Shown in pieces: positions 10,502-21,640 of a DNA stretch of 64,000 bases. The stretch is from the NCBI GenBank assembly GCA_030674185.1, contig JAPXFY010000026.1:38810892-38874891 (forward strand), in the 5' to 3' direction. Below the pieces are notes generated by a model. It was not told where the DNA came from. It saw only the letters and a list, made by a program, of their open reading frames with translations, and did not search any database. Position numbers and translations under genes: made by a program. This DNA comes from Monoplex corrugatus. Lineage: Eukaryota; Mollusca; Gastropoda; Littorinimorpha; Ranellidae. How positions within the stretch are numbered: position 1 is the stretch's first letter; each line of letters opens with the position of its first letter.

Positions 10502-13500
10502 CTGCAACACAAAAACAGATATACAAAACACAGTGACACTTGAAGATGTTCATTATCCTATCAATTATCATCATGAGAATCTACAACAAATCATGCAGAA
10601 AATATGTGTATGTACATTTTTCTATCACATGCACAGCTGTAGGGGAGGAAGGTGTAAGAGACCTCAACTTCTGCCCATCTCCTTTCCCTCCTTGTTATAT
10701 CAATCCCATTATTTAAGAGAGATGGGTACCTATTTACAGCTGGGTCAACTGGGGCAGTGTGTTCAAGCTAAGGCACAAATTCAGTCACTTATAAATCCAT
10801 CTGGCAACCATGCAGCTCTTGCAAGCAAGTGCTCCAAACTCTATCAGTCTATGCTATCCTCTCTCCAAAATATACATGCTGCATCCAGTTTACCCAGCTT
10901 TGAATTGGTAAGGCACAAAGATCTCAGGGGTGATTTGACCCTCTTTACCAAAAGCTATGGATCTATTAATAAATTCCAAAATTCAATTACATTTCAATTT
11001 ATTTGACTTTAAAAGAAACAATAAACAGACAAATCACAAAGCTCATTCATATGCTCACTAACTTGTTCAACTCGAGCTTTTGGGACTCACAGTAGAACTA
11101 CCTATCTAATCAGAATCAACTTCGAGTTTACCAATATTTACTGAAAATACGCACTCATGTTAAAGACTGAATGAGACCATTGCTTTTTTGCTAGTTTGTA
11201 TACAAGGACACTTTTTCACTGTTTTTTCTTTAAGGCTTCCTATTTTTCTCAGAGGTGCGTATGTGTGTTGTTTTGCCCAATGTGCTAGTGGTATGCTGCT
11301 TGAAAATATATTTGTGTGGTGTGAAACATGGATTTCTGCTTGGGCGCATACACGTATGACTTGAAACATTGGAAGTATACATGTATGGTTTGAAAAATGG
11401 ATAGACTGCTTAGATGTATACATGTATGGTTTGAAACATGGATTATCTGTTTGGAAGTGTATGCATATACAGTTTGAAACACGGACTGCCTGCTTGGAAA
11501 AATACATGTGAGTGATGTACCTAAGCTTAAAAATGGAGCATTACTAATATCGTAGTATTACAACTTTTACTACTATTCAAAGAATGTAATGCAAAACTGA
11601 CAGATGCCTCCAGAAGATTCAAATCCAAGCAGACAAGTTTCAGCTTTTCACATGGACTCTGCAGTAAGGACTGCCACTCTTGTATAGGACAGTACAGCCC
11701 CAGCAGACACTACCGATAAGACCAATATCTATCCAGGAGCATATTTCCATAGTGCTCCAGGATTGAAATGGGTCTGATACTACTACTGTTGTTGCTGGTG
11801 CTATTCCTGCTGGTGCTGATGCAGATATTACCACCATTACTTTAACCATTATCACTATCATTATTTTCCATGTAAACTAAGTACTGACCTGACAAAGACT
11901 CTCCTCTCTGTAATACATCATCAATGTTCTGGACCATGATTCTCTGTACATCCTGCAGTTCTGTGTTGATGTTGGTCAAGTTTCTCCGTGCCCGTGAGTC
12001 CATGTATGACTTGCGCTGCTTCTGCATGTACGTGTCTGCAAAAGTGGTGTAAAATAAGATGGTCAACTTACGATGTACATGTTAACTCTTCACTCCCTCA
12101 CCCTATCCACCAGCCTCCCTGCCACAAGACTGAAAGAGTGAAAAGGTTATCTCCCTTCCTGGGCTCTATTACACTATTTTCATATAAAAGTTTTACTCTT
12201 AAAAGTACCTGATCTCAATAAGTTTTTCTCCAGATATTTTCCCCAACAGCATCAAACAAATTATGCAAATTCAATTTGATTCAGAAAAACATGAAAATAG
12301 AATCAGAACACATATTTAATACTAGACAAGACAAATCGATTCATAGACATCCAAATACAAATATTCATTCCCTCAAACATTTTCCTAAGAGCATCAAGCA
12401 AACTCAACTTCAATTTGATTTAAATTGATTCACAGATAGTCAAGGTATACGTACTTATTCAGTTGTATCTATTTGTTTTTAAATTAAGTATATCACGAGC
12501 AGCTGGACCTTACACAGCTGAGACCATGGACTATACTGGATGTACAATGTAAATTTGATAAAACATTACATCTAGTGATAGCAACAGTGATGACTGCATG
12601 TGCACCCAGCACCTACACTGCTGATACAAGAGCATCTAGAGAGTTTGTGGTAGTTTGGAGAGCAGAAATGAGAAATGTCTTGTAATGCAGCTGTACGTGA
12701 GTTTTCCTTACCAGCTGGTGTCCTGTAGCATCAAGCATGACCAGTACTTCACTGTGTGAAATGCTGGAGGACTATAGATGGGTTAGCATTTAAGTTTTAA
12801 CAGAGAGAGTTTGATTCTTTCATGTTTACCCCTGTCCCTCTGGAAGCATCTATCTCAAACGTAAGTCAAAGGTCTGCACAGTGGATACTTTAACATGCAT
12901 TCTACTATCTGCTCTTGTTGGGCTGGTTCAATGTTTTTCACCTTCTGTTACAACTATTGAACAGTAGGACTTGGGACTACCTCTCCGGCTGGGGTAAATA
13001 AGGAGTGATGTCACAAACTAGACCAAATCACACAGTTATACATTATTCTCACCAAACTCTATAAAGCTGTAGGGCCGAGACACAGTGTGTACCCTGGCAC
13101 CATACTGATTCTGAAACTCATTCTGCAGGTCTTCTAGGTAAGTGTATGCCAGCCTCTTGGAAAAGGCTTTGTCACACAGCACCAGGTAGCACACCCCACG
13201 TTCCAGTACATAGCTGTGGAGAACATCATTTTTGGCACTGTAGTGTGTGTGTATATATATATATATATCTGACCAAAAATAAAGTAGCACTATCACTATA
13301 TCATTTTTTACCTTCAAGATCTTGAAACCTTTTCACTGATCAACTAATGGACATTAAAAAGGATAAACAAAAAATTTTCACCGTCTCCTGTGGCATGCTC
13401 AGGAAACCATTTTCAAGTCTTCAAGTCAACATCAACACTAGGACAATCATGTTTAAGTAAATCAGCACATAACTGTAAAAAAAAATCATTGTTTGAGTAG

Positions 13501-13924
13501 ACGAGCATGTGTGTCTGAGGAAACAATATTAAAAAAAAATTGGGTTCTTAGCAGAACTGCCATTTGTCTTGATGAAGACCTCACATGAAATTTAAAACAA
13601 AAAAAGACAACAAATCTACAAAGACTGAATTCCAGTAAAGATCAATCACATTCTTACTCTTAGCAGTAATCTAGCAACATCTATTGAAACAAGCTTTTGA
13701 AAAAAAAGAAGCAAACAAACAATACAGTTATACAGTACAAACTTACAAAGCAAATGGAAATTGATCATACTAAGGTCATAAATCTGAAAAATTCTCTGCA
13801 GTCTGACACAGGTCTGATTCTAACACATAGCTTGTCCATTTCTCATGAAGTTTGTTGTCGAGTTAGCCACTCAAGGTTATAAACGACGGAAAATGTCTTC
13901 ACTGTACATCACAATCACACACAC

Positions 13925-13978
<54 letters not shown>

Positions 13979-16900
13979 ACGCACACGCACCACACACACA
14001 CACCACACACGCACACACACAGACACACAGTGACACACACACACACACTTCACACACAAATACACACTTACTGATATATGTAAGGGCCTGCATCAAGACT
14101 ACATCTGGTAGGAGGGTTTGAATCCACAGCAATTTTCCTGAACAGATGTTTGGCCTGTGTCTGGTAGTCCACCAAGCTCCTGCCAGCCTAAAATTGTGAC
14201 ATGAAGAAACATAAGAATATTGCAGTATCACGCATTACCTCTTACTTCCATCTTGATTAGTGACTTGGGAACACCAAGGCTACCGGTTCGATATGGACCT
14301 AGGCAGCCGACTGGGCTCTATATATATCCAGTACATGATATTGCTTATAGCCCAGCAAACTACTAGAAATATATCAGGGCTAACACCATGTCAAAAACAA
14401 CAACCCTGTTAAGATAAAAGAGAACATGCTCACCGTTAACCTTGCAAGTCTAAAATGCAATTAAAGAAAAAAGCAGTAAAATCATATCAAGTGAAATCTA
14501 TTGATCTCATGTAAAAACTGCAAAATTGCATCAGGAGGGACATCTCAGAAGAGGTTCTTCAAAGAGTCGGCTGTATAATGCTTTTGTCTCACAAGTCCCA
14601 GCAATCAAGGTGTCTGATGCTCAACAGCTCGTCATATGGTATACACCACGATGCTTCTTTTTTTAAAAGGTATGAATGAGTGCAGGATGTGTGTAAACTA
14701 CATAACACTGTCTCTTTCTTCCGGTTCCCTGCATCAGATGGGGGATTTTCTTTCAGGCTAGAGCGGATTTGGAAAAGTTTTTGTTATCTACAGTGTTTCA
14801 CATTTCCCTCGGACTCCGGACATTGACCGATTGAAATTTGAAATGACCGATTGTTTTGCTTCTGAGCGGACCCGCTGTCCGATTGATATGCTATCCGAGC
14901 GGACCCGTGTCCGATTATTACATGGAAGTCGCGGACACGCCAAGTGTGTTTTATCGAGCGCATTGAACGGCAGCGCTGGCTGTGCGAGGCCCTTGTAGTC
15001 GCTGACACGCCCGCTGACACAGTGACAGTGGACAGCCTATCACAGTGTCAGCCATCACCCAGCGCTCCGCGAGTGTGCTATTTTTAGCTTCGCACGTTAT
15101 CGGGGACTTATCCGAACAGCCAATATTCCATTTTTTTGTGTTGTTTAAGACTTAACAGATATTATTCAAAATTGCCAGAATGTGCCAAGTTTTCTCAGTC
15201 AGATCTTATTGTATAGCAAGATGCTACTTAGTTTTCGTTATTAAAATTCATTCACTGTTCAGTATCACTATGTTCAAATGTGATTGCCAGATTGTGCCAA
15301 GTGTTGTTTTGGGTTGGGTTTTTTTTTTACTGATTTTGAAGCAAGGTGCGACTTCAGTATTAACTTACAATAACTGTTTGTTGATTATTTCATTTGTGTG
15401 TTGTTTAAGATGTAAGTACTAAAAATTAGTAATTTTTGTTGCAAATGCTTTATGGTATATCAGAGTTCTGCATTACTGGACTTATTTTAAATAAACACTT
15501 GTTTTTTTGCGAAAAAATGGTGTCCTATTGTTTTTTCATAGCCAGGACACTGTGTCCTATTAATTTTCTATGTCCAGGACACTGTGTCTTATTGGGGGTT
15601 CAGAAAATGTGAATCATTGTATCTATCTGTTCATTCCAATCCTCCTGCCACAGATTTCTCACATAACTGTGTACTTTCAATTTCACATCTGTGTAAGGAA
15701 TCAAGGATTTTAGACATCTTTTCCTGTATGGCGTTCTTACCCAGACAGTCAGCCTTTTCATTGCCTCCAATACCAACATGGCCAGGAATTTTTTCTGACT
15801 CCCTTTCTGCTTAAGTCTAGAAAATATTTATGCTTGGATTTGGACACCATTTTTAGAGGCAAAACCTAAGCAGTCAGTTCAGCAGTATAAACAAACTGTC
15901 AGATGGACTATGTTTTGAAAATACTCGATTGAGAATCACCGAACAGAAGGCAGTGGCAGCAACACCTTCATCAGACTTTGATCTATCAGTAAAGATTCTG
16001 TGGGATGATGGAAATTTTTCTGACACAGTTCTGCATAAAACGACCTGTACGCCAGTGAACTGGTACTGTCTTTACAGAAGGAAGCAAGATAAAAAATCTT
16101 CCGTGTTTTCAAGATCCATGATGGGCTGCACACAGCCATATCAAGGCTATAACCATTTCAAAGCACATACAGCAGCCGGTTGGGGAAAAAAAATGGAAAA
16201 GAAAATTATGTATACATATCAATCAATGCAAAGGTGCACACAATCTAAAGATATTCCTCTGGACTTCAACATTCCATCCAATTTATCAATAGAAGATTTC
16301 AAAGAACAAACCTGAATACAAATGTAATTATACAACTAAGGACATGAACGCATACATAAAAATGGCCTAAATTACCAAAAATTGCTTCTGCACATTACAT
16401 TTCCTAAGAGCCAAACATGCAGTCAGTCAGCATCAATTTATCATGGCGTTGGCGATCATGGACTTCCATCTGTCTCTATCTCTCATTGCCCCCAGCATTC
16501 CCCCACCCTCCTCATCCCCAGCCACTCTGCAAGTCCGTCCAGCATTTTCTCCCTGGATCTACCCGGTGCTCTCCTTCCCTCCAGCTTTCCCGTTGTGACC
16601 AGGTGCTCCAAATCCCCCTTCCTCATAAAATGGCCTATAAATGTTGCCTGTCTTTTCCTAATCTTCCTTATGAGTGATCTACTTGTGTCTGCCTCCATCA
16701 AGACTGTCTCGTTTGTTTTCTTTGCTGTACATGGAACTCTCAACATTCTTCTTAGAAACCACATCTCGGCTGTCTCAATCTTGTTCTGGCTTTGTTTATT
16801 GACTGTCCATGCCTCGCATCCGTATAACAGTATTGGTTCTATATAACATTCAAGAACTCTCTTCCTGATGTTAATTGACAGGCATTTGTTGGTAAGAATG

Positions 16901-19501
16901 CTTGTCATCTTCTTGAATGCTGTTTTGGCTTGGCCGATTCTACCAGCTATTTCTGATGTGCATCTGCCGTCTGATGATATGATTGTTCCCAGGTATTTGA
17001 ATTTATCAACCTGTGTCAAGGTTGTGCCATTCGCTGTTATTTTGCATGAGGGGATTTTATGTTTTTTACTGATCACCATGACTTCAGTCTTCCTGCTGTT
17101 TAGTTCCAGCCCCTTTCCTTTGCTTTCTATTTCTAGTATATTCACAAGGTTTTGTAGGTCTCTTTCACTTTCTGCAATTAGCACGGTGTCATCTGCGTAT
17201 CGAATGTTGTTTATCATTTTCCTTCCAACCTTTAATCCAGGGTCTTCTTCTAGGTTTCTCATGATGTTTTCACTGTAAAGTGAAAACAGATCTGGTGACA
17301 AAACACAACCCTGTCTGACTCCTCTTTTGATATTTTGGAAAGAGCTTACATTGTTTTCTATTCTCATTGCAGCTGTTTGTTCCCAGTACATATTTCTGAT
17401 TATTCGTAGATCTTTTCCATCAACACTGAGTTTCTCCAGTTGGCTGATCAATTCATCATGTCTTACCCGATCGAAAGCCTTGGTGTAGTCAACAAAGCAT
17501 AAATACAAATCCTTATTCATCTCATTTGACCTCTCTATGACAGTTCTTAGGATTATATGGCATTAATAGTTCCTTTCCCTTCCACAAATCCACACTGTTC
17601 TTCTGCTATTTCTCTTTTGATTCTATTCCTTGTCCTCATCATGATTATTCTTAACAGGATTTTTGTTACATGGCCCATTAAACTGATTGTGCGATGGAGT
17701 TCACATTCTATAGCCCCTGTCTTCTTTGGAAGTGCAATGAAAATTGATTTTGACATATCTTTGGGGATTTTTCCAGTGTTGTAAATTTCATTTAGGAGGA
17801 CTGTTATTTTTTCTATGCCAAATTCCTCCAGGACTTCAATCATCTCTGTAATAATGTTGTCTGGTCCTGGGGCTTTTTCCAGTTTCATCTTTTTCAGTGC
17901 CGCTCTAACTTCATCTTTCATTATGGGTGGTCCTTCAAAGTTCTTTTTTATAATGCAGTCAGTACATAATACCCAAATTCTCAATCCCAAAAGAAAGTAT
18001 ACAAGGCTTTATAGAATGCATACAAAGTGAATGGACCAGCAAGCAGAAAATGATATAAAGAGATCACATAAAGCAAAGGAGGAAGGAAGAAACAAAGACA
18101 GTGACTGAAAAGAAGAAATTTCTAGAGCAATTTCCAGAATGTGGGGACTCTATTTATACTGAAAGAGACCCCCCACCCCTGGGGAAAACAACATCACCAA
18201 CAACAGGAGCAGCAAACAACAATAGCAATAACATTAAATGATGAATCCTGTGATTCCCACACCATATCTACCAACTGCAAAAACAACCATTTGACCCCCT
18301 CACCCTATCCACCAGCTTCCTGAAGGATGGTTCAAGTTTTTTGCTTTGTTAGCATGGTTGACAACACAGGATGCTGATGGACAGGGTGCAGAAGTGAAAG
18401 CGTTAATGTGCTCACCTTTGAAAGCCCAAAGCGCTTCTTAAGAATAAGAGTGATTACTATTACTAGTACTACTATTACTGCTACTAATAATATTAACAAT
18501 AGCATTTTCTGAAACCTAAACTGCTTTACAATAGCACACACACACACACACACAAACTCACTCTCTCTCTCACATACACACACACACAATATAGATTTAT
18601 ATATCTTTATAGGCCTATATTGTATATTATATATATATATATATATATATGTGAGCAAGGCGACAGAAATGGATACTGTGTTTGATGTATCAACAGCCGT
18701 GAAAAGGTCACTAACAGTAACAGTAACAGGTCTGCACACATGCTGACCTGGGAGATCAGAAAACCCCCAACCGTCATCCATCAGGTGGAAAGACCCGATC
18801 GAAATCCAGTCTGACTGACTGGAAGTCTGACACCTTGGTATCTTACCCACCTGACTACTGTGCCTACCAAATGACAAACTGACACAAAGACACGAAAACA
18901 GAAGCCACACACCAGTATGACTTCGTTCAAGACCTAGCCAGCATGATGGGCTTGCACGCAGGCTATGAAGTTATGGCTTATGCCATGATCATTTTGGTGT
19001 TTGTCCATGATAGAGCATCTATAACATCAGCGCATATTTATACATGAAATTTAGGCCTATTCTGAGCATAGAGACACAATGCTGAAAAACTGAAATTAAA
19101 CAGTGAGTTTCTGTATTGTTCAGAATGGCTGTTTGGAATCTTTTGTTTGAGATGTCACAGTTTAGAACTGAAGTTTTCTGTTCTACTACTGGCACGTCTT
19201 TGATTGCAGTTGTAGGCTACACTTTTTTTTCTGTCTGCTGGCAAAAAGAAACTTGCGGGAGCGCGACTGATTTAGATCTACTGGTTTCTATCAAGAAAAG
19301 ATAAATGTACGTTTCGACAGCAAACTAGATAACTAGTACTAGTAGAAATCTGTAAATGTGTAATGTGGTCTCTATAAGCCTACAGATTAATTTAAAAGTA
19401 GCCTATTTAATTCCCTCAAAACAAACCTGCTCGTCTTCTTGAACAGATGCTGCGAGAGGCAGCCCGTCTTGCTGACGGGCAATCATAGTTAGCAATACCA
19501 T
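10347..19501 (-). CDS. Sec22b: Sec22b, ER-Golgi R-SNARE (complete, five exons)
   Basis: Vesicle-trafficking SNARE that cycles between ER and Golgi and drives fusion of COPII and COPI carriers. Joining exons 19427-19501, 14072-14187, 13053-13213, 11889-12035 and 10347-10501 on the minus strand gives 217 residues, close to the roughly 215 usual for animal Sec22b, with GT-AG introns and matching phases throughout. Residues 1-125 form the longin domain (start [19 protein letters not shown]; later [20 protein letters not shown] and SRPYSFIEF). The SNARE motif covers about 132-192 ([19 protein letters not shown]), with the zero-layer arginine at about 161 in [10 protein letters not shown]-terminal anchor at 198-212 ([15 protein letters not shown]) leaves a short RYWVL tail, as in the family. 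The start is chosen by homology and is the first exon of the longin fold. Sec16 lies divergently upstream. Confidence 0.96.
10650..10800 (+). repeat. Dispersed repeat D, copy 1
   Basis: Contains CTGCCCATCTCC ... TTTACAGCTGGGTCAACTGG ... CACAAATTCAG. Diverged copies occur at 50200-50365, 54229-54372 and, inverted, 56290-56385. The family is unknown to me; a retroposon fragment is likely. Confidence 0.5.
11300..11515. repeat. Degenerate tandem repeat in Sec22b intron 4
   Basis: Four to five diverged units of about 40-48 bp built on ATACATGTATGGTTTGAAAC and ATGGATT.CTGCTTGGAA. The open frame across it (HTCI and KQ.. repeats) is an artefact of the periodicity. Confidence 0.7.
11889..12035 (-). 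CDS. Sec22b: Sec22b exon 4 (SNARE motif)
   Basis: Encodes residues 118-167 with [18 protein letters not shown] and the arginine zero layer. Acceptor TTTTGCAG, donor GTCAGT. Enters and leaves in phase 1. Confidence 0.95.
12082..12150. mobile_element. TTAA foldback element, copy 4 (fragment)
   Basis: TTAACTCTTCACTCCCTCACC matches the outer arm with one inner-arm feature; the remainder is short and degraded, ending near GTGAAAAGGTTAT. Confidence 0.55.
12151..13052. other. Sec22b intron 3, mostly unannotated
   Basis: No coding similarity recognised. The sequence is AT-rich with short ATTTGATT motifs repeated around 12270-12430. Confidence 0.5.
13053..13213 (-). CDS. Sec22b: Sec22b exon 3 (longin domain)
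   Basis: Encodes residues 64-118, including [20 protein letters not shown] and the FIEF end of the longin domain. Acceptor CTCCACAG, donor GTGAGA. The exon enters in phase 2 and leaves in phase 1, fitting both neighbours. Confidence 0.95.
13916..14050. repeat. (CA)n array with CACACG variants
   Basis: Imperfect CA repeat with six GCACAC interruptions, ending only about 20 bp from Sec22b exon 2, on the donor side of that exon in the gene's orientation. Confidence 0.95.
14072..14187 (-). CDS. Sec22b: Sec22b exon 2 (longin domain)
   Basis: Encodes residues 26-64: [18 protein letters not shown] then [14 protein letters not shown]. Acceptor AATTTTAG, donor GTAAGT. The longer antisense-frame reading across this exon is not the gene. 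Confidence 0.94.
14786..15130. other. CpG-richer block in Sec22b intron 1
   Basis: This block has far more CpG than its surroundings and carries the near-duplicate GAGCGGACCCGCTGTCCGATT / GAGCGGACCCGTGTCCGATT (about 14865 and 14907). It could be the end of an unidentified transposon or a distal regulatory element. No coding frame is recognised. Confidence 0.45.
15520..15596. repeat. Short duplication with CAGGACACTGTGTCCTATT
   Basis: Two copies about 34 bp apart, each containing the dyad AGGACAC/GTGTCCT. It may belong with the CpG-rich block to one mobile element, but no matching ends were found. Confidence 0.5.
16126..16416 (-). mobile_element. Dispersed repeat A, 3' part, interrupted by a LINE
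   Basis: Matches, in reverse orientation, the end of the repeat at 48262-48805: the CACAGCCATATCAAGGCTATA side and the stretch around AACATTCCATCCAATTTATC. It stops at GCCAAAC where the LINE begins; the other half resumes at 17964. Retroposon class unknown. Confidence 0.75.
16428..17952 (-). mobile_element. 5'-truncated LINE inserted in repeat A
   Basis: A non-LTR retrotransposon flanked by the 11-bp direct repeat ATGCAGTCAGT (16417-16427 and 17953-17963), the target-site duplication expected of target-primed reverse transcription. Only the reverse transcriptase and the region after it remain; endonuclease and ORF1 are missing. Another copy of the same 3' end lies at 44514-44908 and an older fragment at 27915-28055. 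Confidence 0.9.
16483..17952 (-). pseudogene. LINE reverse transcriptase with one frameshift
   Basis: RNA-directed DNA polymerase of a LINE. Reading on the minus strand, the first part carries the fingers motif [12 protein letters not shown]. After a frameshift at about 17540-17553 the second frame carries motif [12 protein letters not shown], motif [14 protein letters not shown], motif [12 protein letters not shown] and motif [13 protein letters not shown]. The C-terminal region has the RRMLRVP and [15 protein letters not shown] signatures of this LINE group. The frame remains open from about 17520 to 16483. Clade not decided; it belongs to the broad CR1/jockey/I-like assemblage. Confidence 0.93.
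17964..18172 (-). mobile_element. Dispersed repeat A, 5' part, other side of the LINE
   Basis: Continues repeat A in reverse orientation: AGTGAATGGACCAGCAAGCAG, a GA-rich middle and CAATTTCCAGAATGTGGGGAC. Together with 16126-16416 it makes up one copy split by the LINE. Confidence 0.75.
18234..18406. mobile_element. TTAA foldback element, copy 5
   Basis: Diverged copy. The left arm has decayed (GATTCCCACACC), but CCTCACCCTATCCACCAGC, the GTTTTTTGCTTTGTTAGCAT stretch and the right TTAA remain. Confidence 0.7.
18538..18650. repeat. (CA)n then (TA)n microsatellite
   Basis: CA runs at 18538-18592 and ATATAT at about 18629-18650. Confidence 0.9.
19427..19501 (-). CDS. Sec22b: Sec22b exon 1 (start codon)
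   Basis: 25 codons starting at 19501, encoding [19 protein letters not shown] and VQEDEQ, the N-terminal strand of the longin domain, which is nearly invariant in Sec22b. Donor GTTTGT, phase 0. It is separated from exon 2 by a 5.2-kb intron. Confidence 0.94.
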
Positions 19502-20072
19502 TATACTGATAAATCAATTCTCTAGATCTGTCATATCACTGTAAATCACAATTTCTGTCGATCACCCGATGGCTGGCAAGCGACTTCAGGTCTATGCTGT
19601 CAGTTTTCTGTTGTGCGTGACCAGACGATCTCAAGTGACGTGGCCCTTTCTGCGCCTGACAGGAAATGCGAGCAGAAGCCGTTTTTTCAACAGAGCTATG
19701 TGAATTAGACGTGTAAGCTTTGATTTTGGTATTCATCTTGCTTCATTGAACAAATTGTTATTTACATTTCAAAAAAGTGATTTTATTAGCAAATAGATTT
19801 TAGTTAAAGGAGTTAATTTTTAACGTGCCTAAATGTGTTTACCGGCTTCTTTTGTCGTGTTAGAAGTTTCGTACATTCACCAAAATGTCACACGTAATCA
19901 GAGAGATGCGTTTTAGCATGGTGTCTGTTCAGACTTCCTGACGGACACAAGACAAGTGACAACTGAGTAAATAATATCAAGTCAGTACGAGTTTTGGAGA
20001 TTATGTTATAAAGTTGTGCCAGTGTATCTGTTGTATTGTGTTGTGTCCTGATTTCTACTAAAGTCTGTAGAG
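19502..20072. promoter_or_regulatory. Candidate bidirectional promoter of Sec22b and Sec16
   Basis: This interval lies between the Sec22b start codon and a consensus donor (GTAGAG then GTAAGT) at 20072/20073 that could end a non-coding Sec16 leader exon. It should hold both transcription starts. CpGs are commoner than in the flanks. A TGACGTGG element lies at 19636-19643. No clear TATA box is seen for either gene. The promoter assignment is an inference from gene layout. Confidence 0.55.
19636..19643 (+). promoter_or_regulatory. TGACGTGG, UPR/CREB3-like element
   Basis: TGACGTGG, extended to TGACGTGGC, matches the known binding consensus of XBP1/ATF6 and CREB3-family factors (CrebA in flies), which activate secretory-pathway genes. 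It lies 135 bp upstream of the Sec22b start codon. An eight-base match can occur by chance; the position next to two secretory genes is what makes it notable. Confidence 0.5.
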
Positions 20073-20219
20073 GTAAGTCAAACAGTCTGTTTCATCTGTT
20101 TTGTGATTTTGTTTTTGGGAGGTGGCTGGCTGCTGGTACCAGATTGAAGAGAACCATAACACACTGTGAGCTTCTCTGATCTGTTACGTTCACTAAATTT
20201 TCCGTTACCGATCTACTGA

Positions 20220-20226
20220 CACGTCA
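20220..20226 (-). promoter_or_regulatory. Second TGACGTG half-element
   Basis: CACGTCA on the plus strand, in the proposed first intron of Sec16 just after its leader donor. Weaker than the element at 19636. Confidence 0.3.
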
Positions 20227-20399
20227 TGTCGTTGGCTATATGTTCGAACTTTTACAAATTTCGTTTAGTTAGAGACCTATTTTAAATAGATCTAGATTTA
20301 GTATTTAAGTATTTTATCATCCATGGAATCCGGGAGCAAAACTGCTTAGCCTAATATTAGTAATAAAGAATAACTTAAATGCTGCATGATGATAATGAT

Positions 20400-20760
20400 C
20401 AGTTTCATAATAAAAATAGACCAAATGATTTTGTTGCCTTGCACAAACGTCGTGATTGACAGTAACTAGACTGACAGGTTTGGTGGTGAATTTCTGCGTA
20501 AAGAGTTTAGGTTCAAGAACAACCCCAGAGCTCTTGACTTCATCAGAAAGTACAATAGTGCTGTCACCTAGTTGGATATAAAACAAAATTTTACAATGGA
20601 AAGATTGTATTTGGTGTAATGCACTCATTGCTTTAGTCTTATCTCCATTCAACTGTAGCTTATTGAAGATTGTATTTGGTGTCATGCACTCATTGCTTTA
20701 GTCTTATCTCCATTCAACTGTAGCTTATTGAAGTTATTCTGTATCATCCAGTTCTGCATC
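20400..20760 (-). pseudogene. Remnant of CR1/L2-like LINE reverse transcriptase
   Basis: On the minus strand the translation FNKLQLNGDKTKAM corresponds to FNKLQLNDDKTEAI in the better-preserved LINE at 38.2-40.2 kb, and is followed by a degraded equivalent of the SDSAKNLGV region. It is short, frameshifted and partly duplicated. Located in the proposed first intron of Sec16. Confidence 0.65.
20603..20732. repeat. 65-bp tandem duplication
   Basis: 20603-20667 and 20668-20732 are nearly identical, with one visible difference (GGTGTAATG against GGTGTCATG). It lies inside the LINE remnant; 65 is not a multiple of three, so it adds a frameshift. A recent event. Confidence 0.9.
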
Positions 20761-20948
20761 TTAACACAGCCAGTCAGAGGTTTCAGAACTTAGAAGTGTT
20801 GAAGTCTGGAGATACCAGTATAGCAGTGATATTTGATGTAGGGCTGACTGATCACATTGGCAGGTAGGGAGGTGAAGAGTGTGAAGGGCACAACTTGGGA
20901 GACCCCATATTGTAAGTTCAGCCGGCTGGGACTTTATTTACCATAACA

Positions 20949-20990
20949 GACCTAGCCCTGATGTGGCTGTAGTGGTCGGCTGGGCTGTAA
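20949..20990 (+). repeat. Fragment of repeat A 3' end
   Basis: CCTGATGTGGCTGTAG then GGTCGGCTGGGCTGTAAGC matches the terminal motif of repeat A copies (GATATGGCTCTA ... CAGTCGGCTGGGCTTTAA). Confidence 0.55.
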
Positions 20991-21449
20991 GCAATATGAA
21001 CTGAACTGAATCATAACTGACTGAAAGTGATTGGTCAGGTATAAAAGCCAAGAAAGGGCACTACCGTGGATTCCAAATGTATACGCATGCTCCAGTTGAG
21101 AGAAGTGGGTATCTCTGATGATTTCAAAGCACAACATGACTTAAACGGCATGATCAGTAATGTATAATTCTAATACTAATAGTGTGCTATGTTCTGTGTT
21201 GGTCATTATTTGATTATTCCTTCTGCCACAAATATGGCTGTTTCATTTTAACCTGTTTATTTAATCAGCCTTTTATTTATAATTTTAGTGTTTGTTTTTT
21301 TTTAATTGCACACTCAGATTATGCTTCTGTGTTTTAATGTTGTGAATTATTAAACTAGTTGAAGTAGTTGTCATTTTTGTTCTCTGAAATGTACGAAAAT
21401 GTGCATATTGCTTTGTTTAGTAATTCAGTCAGCGCTGACATGTGTCAGA

Positions 21450-21640
21450 ATCTAGTGCTAGGACATGTATCAGACTTTAATGACATGGTCTGGGTTTGAT
21501 CCCACCTTGATACCATCTAGTAGGTAAAGGGTAGAGGTGCTTTTCTCCCCCACCTTTCTAATCCCGTATATATGTATGTACAGACCTGCAAGTCTTTTGT
21601 GTTGTGTACATGTAGAACATTTAATACTAATCAGAGATTC
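21450..21640 (+). mobile_element. tRNA-derived SINE, copy 2
   Basis: Contains GGTTTGATCCCA, a decayed B box, then TAGTAGGTAAAGGGTAGAGG and ACAGACCTGCAAGTC, in the same order as the copy at 6801. Confidence 0.5.

Noticed and set aside
10533..11006. 157-codon plus-strand frame
   Set aside because: Most of it covers repeat D and intronic sequence of Sec22b; no conserved motif.
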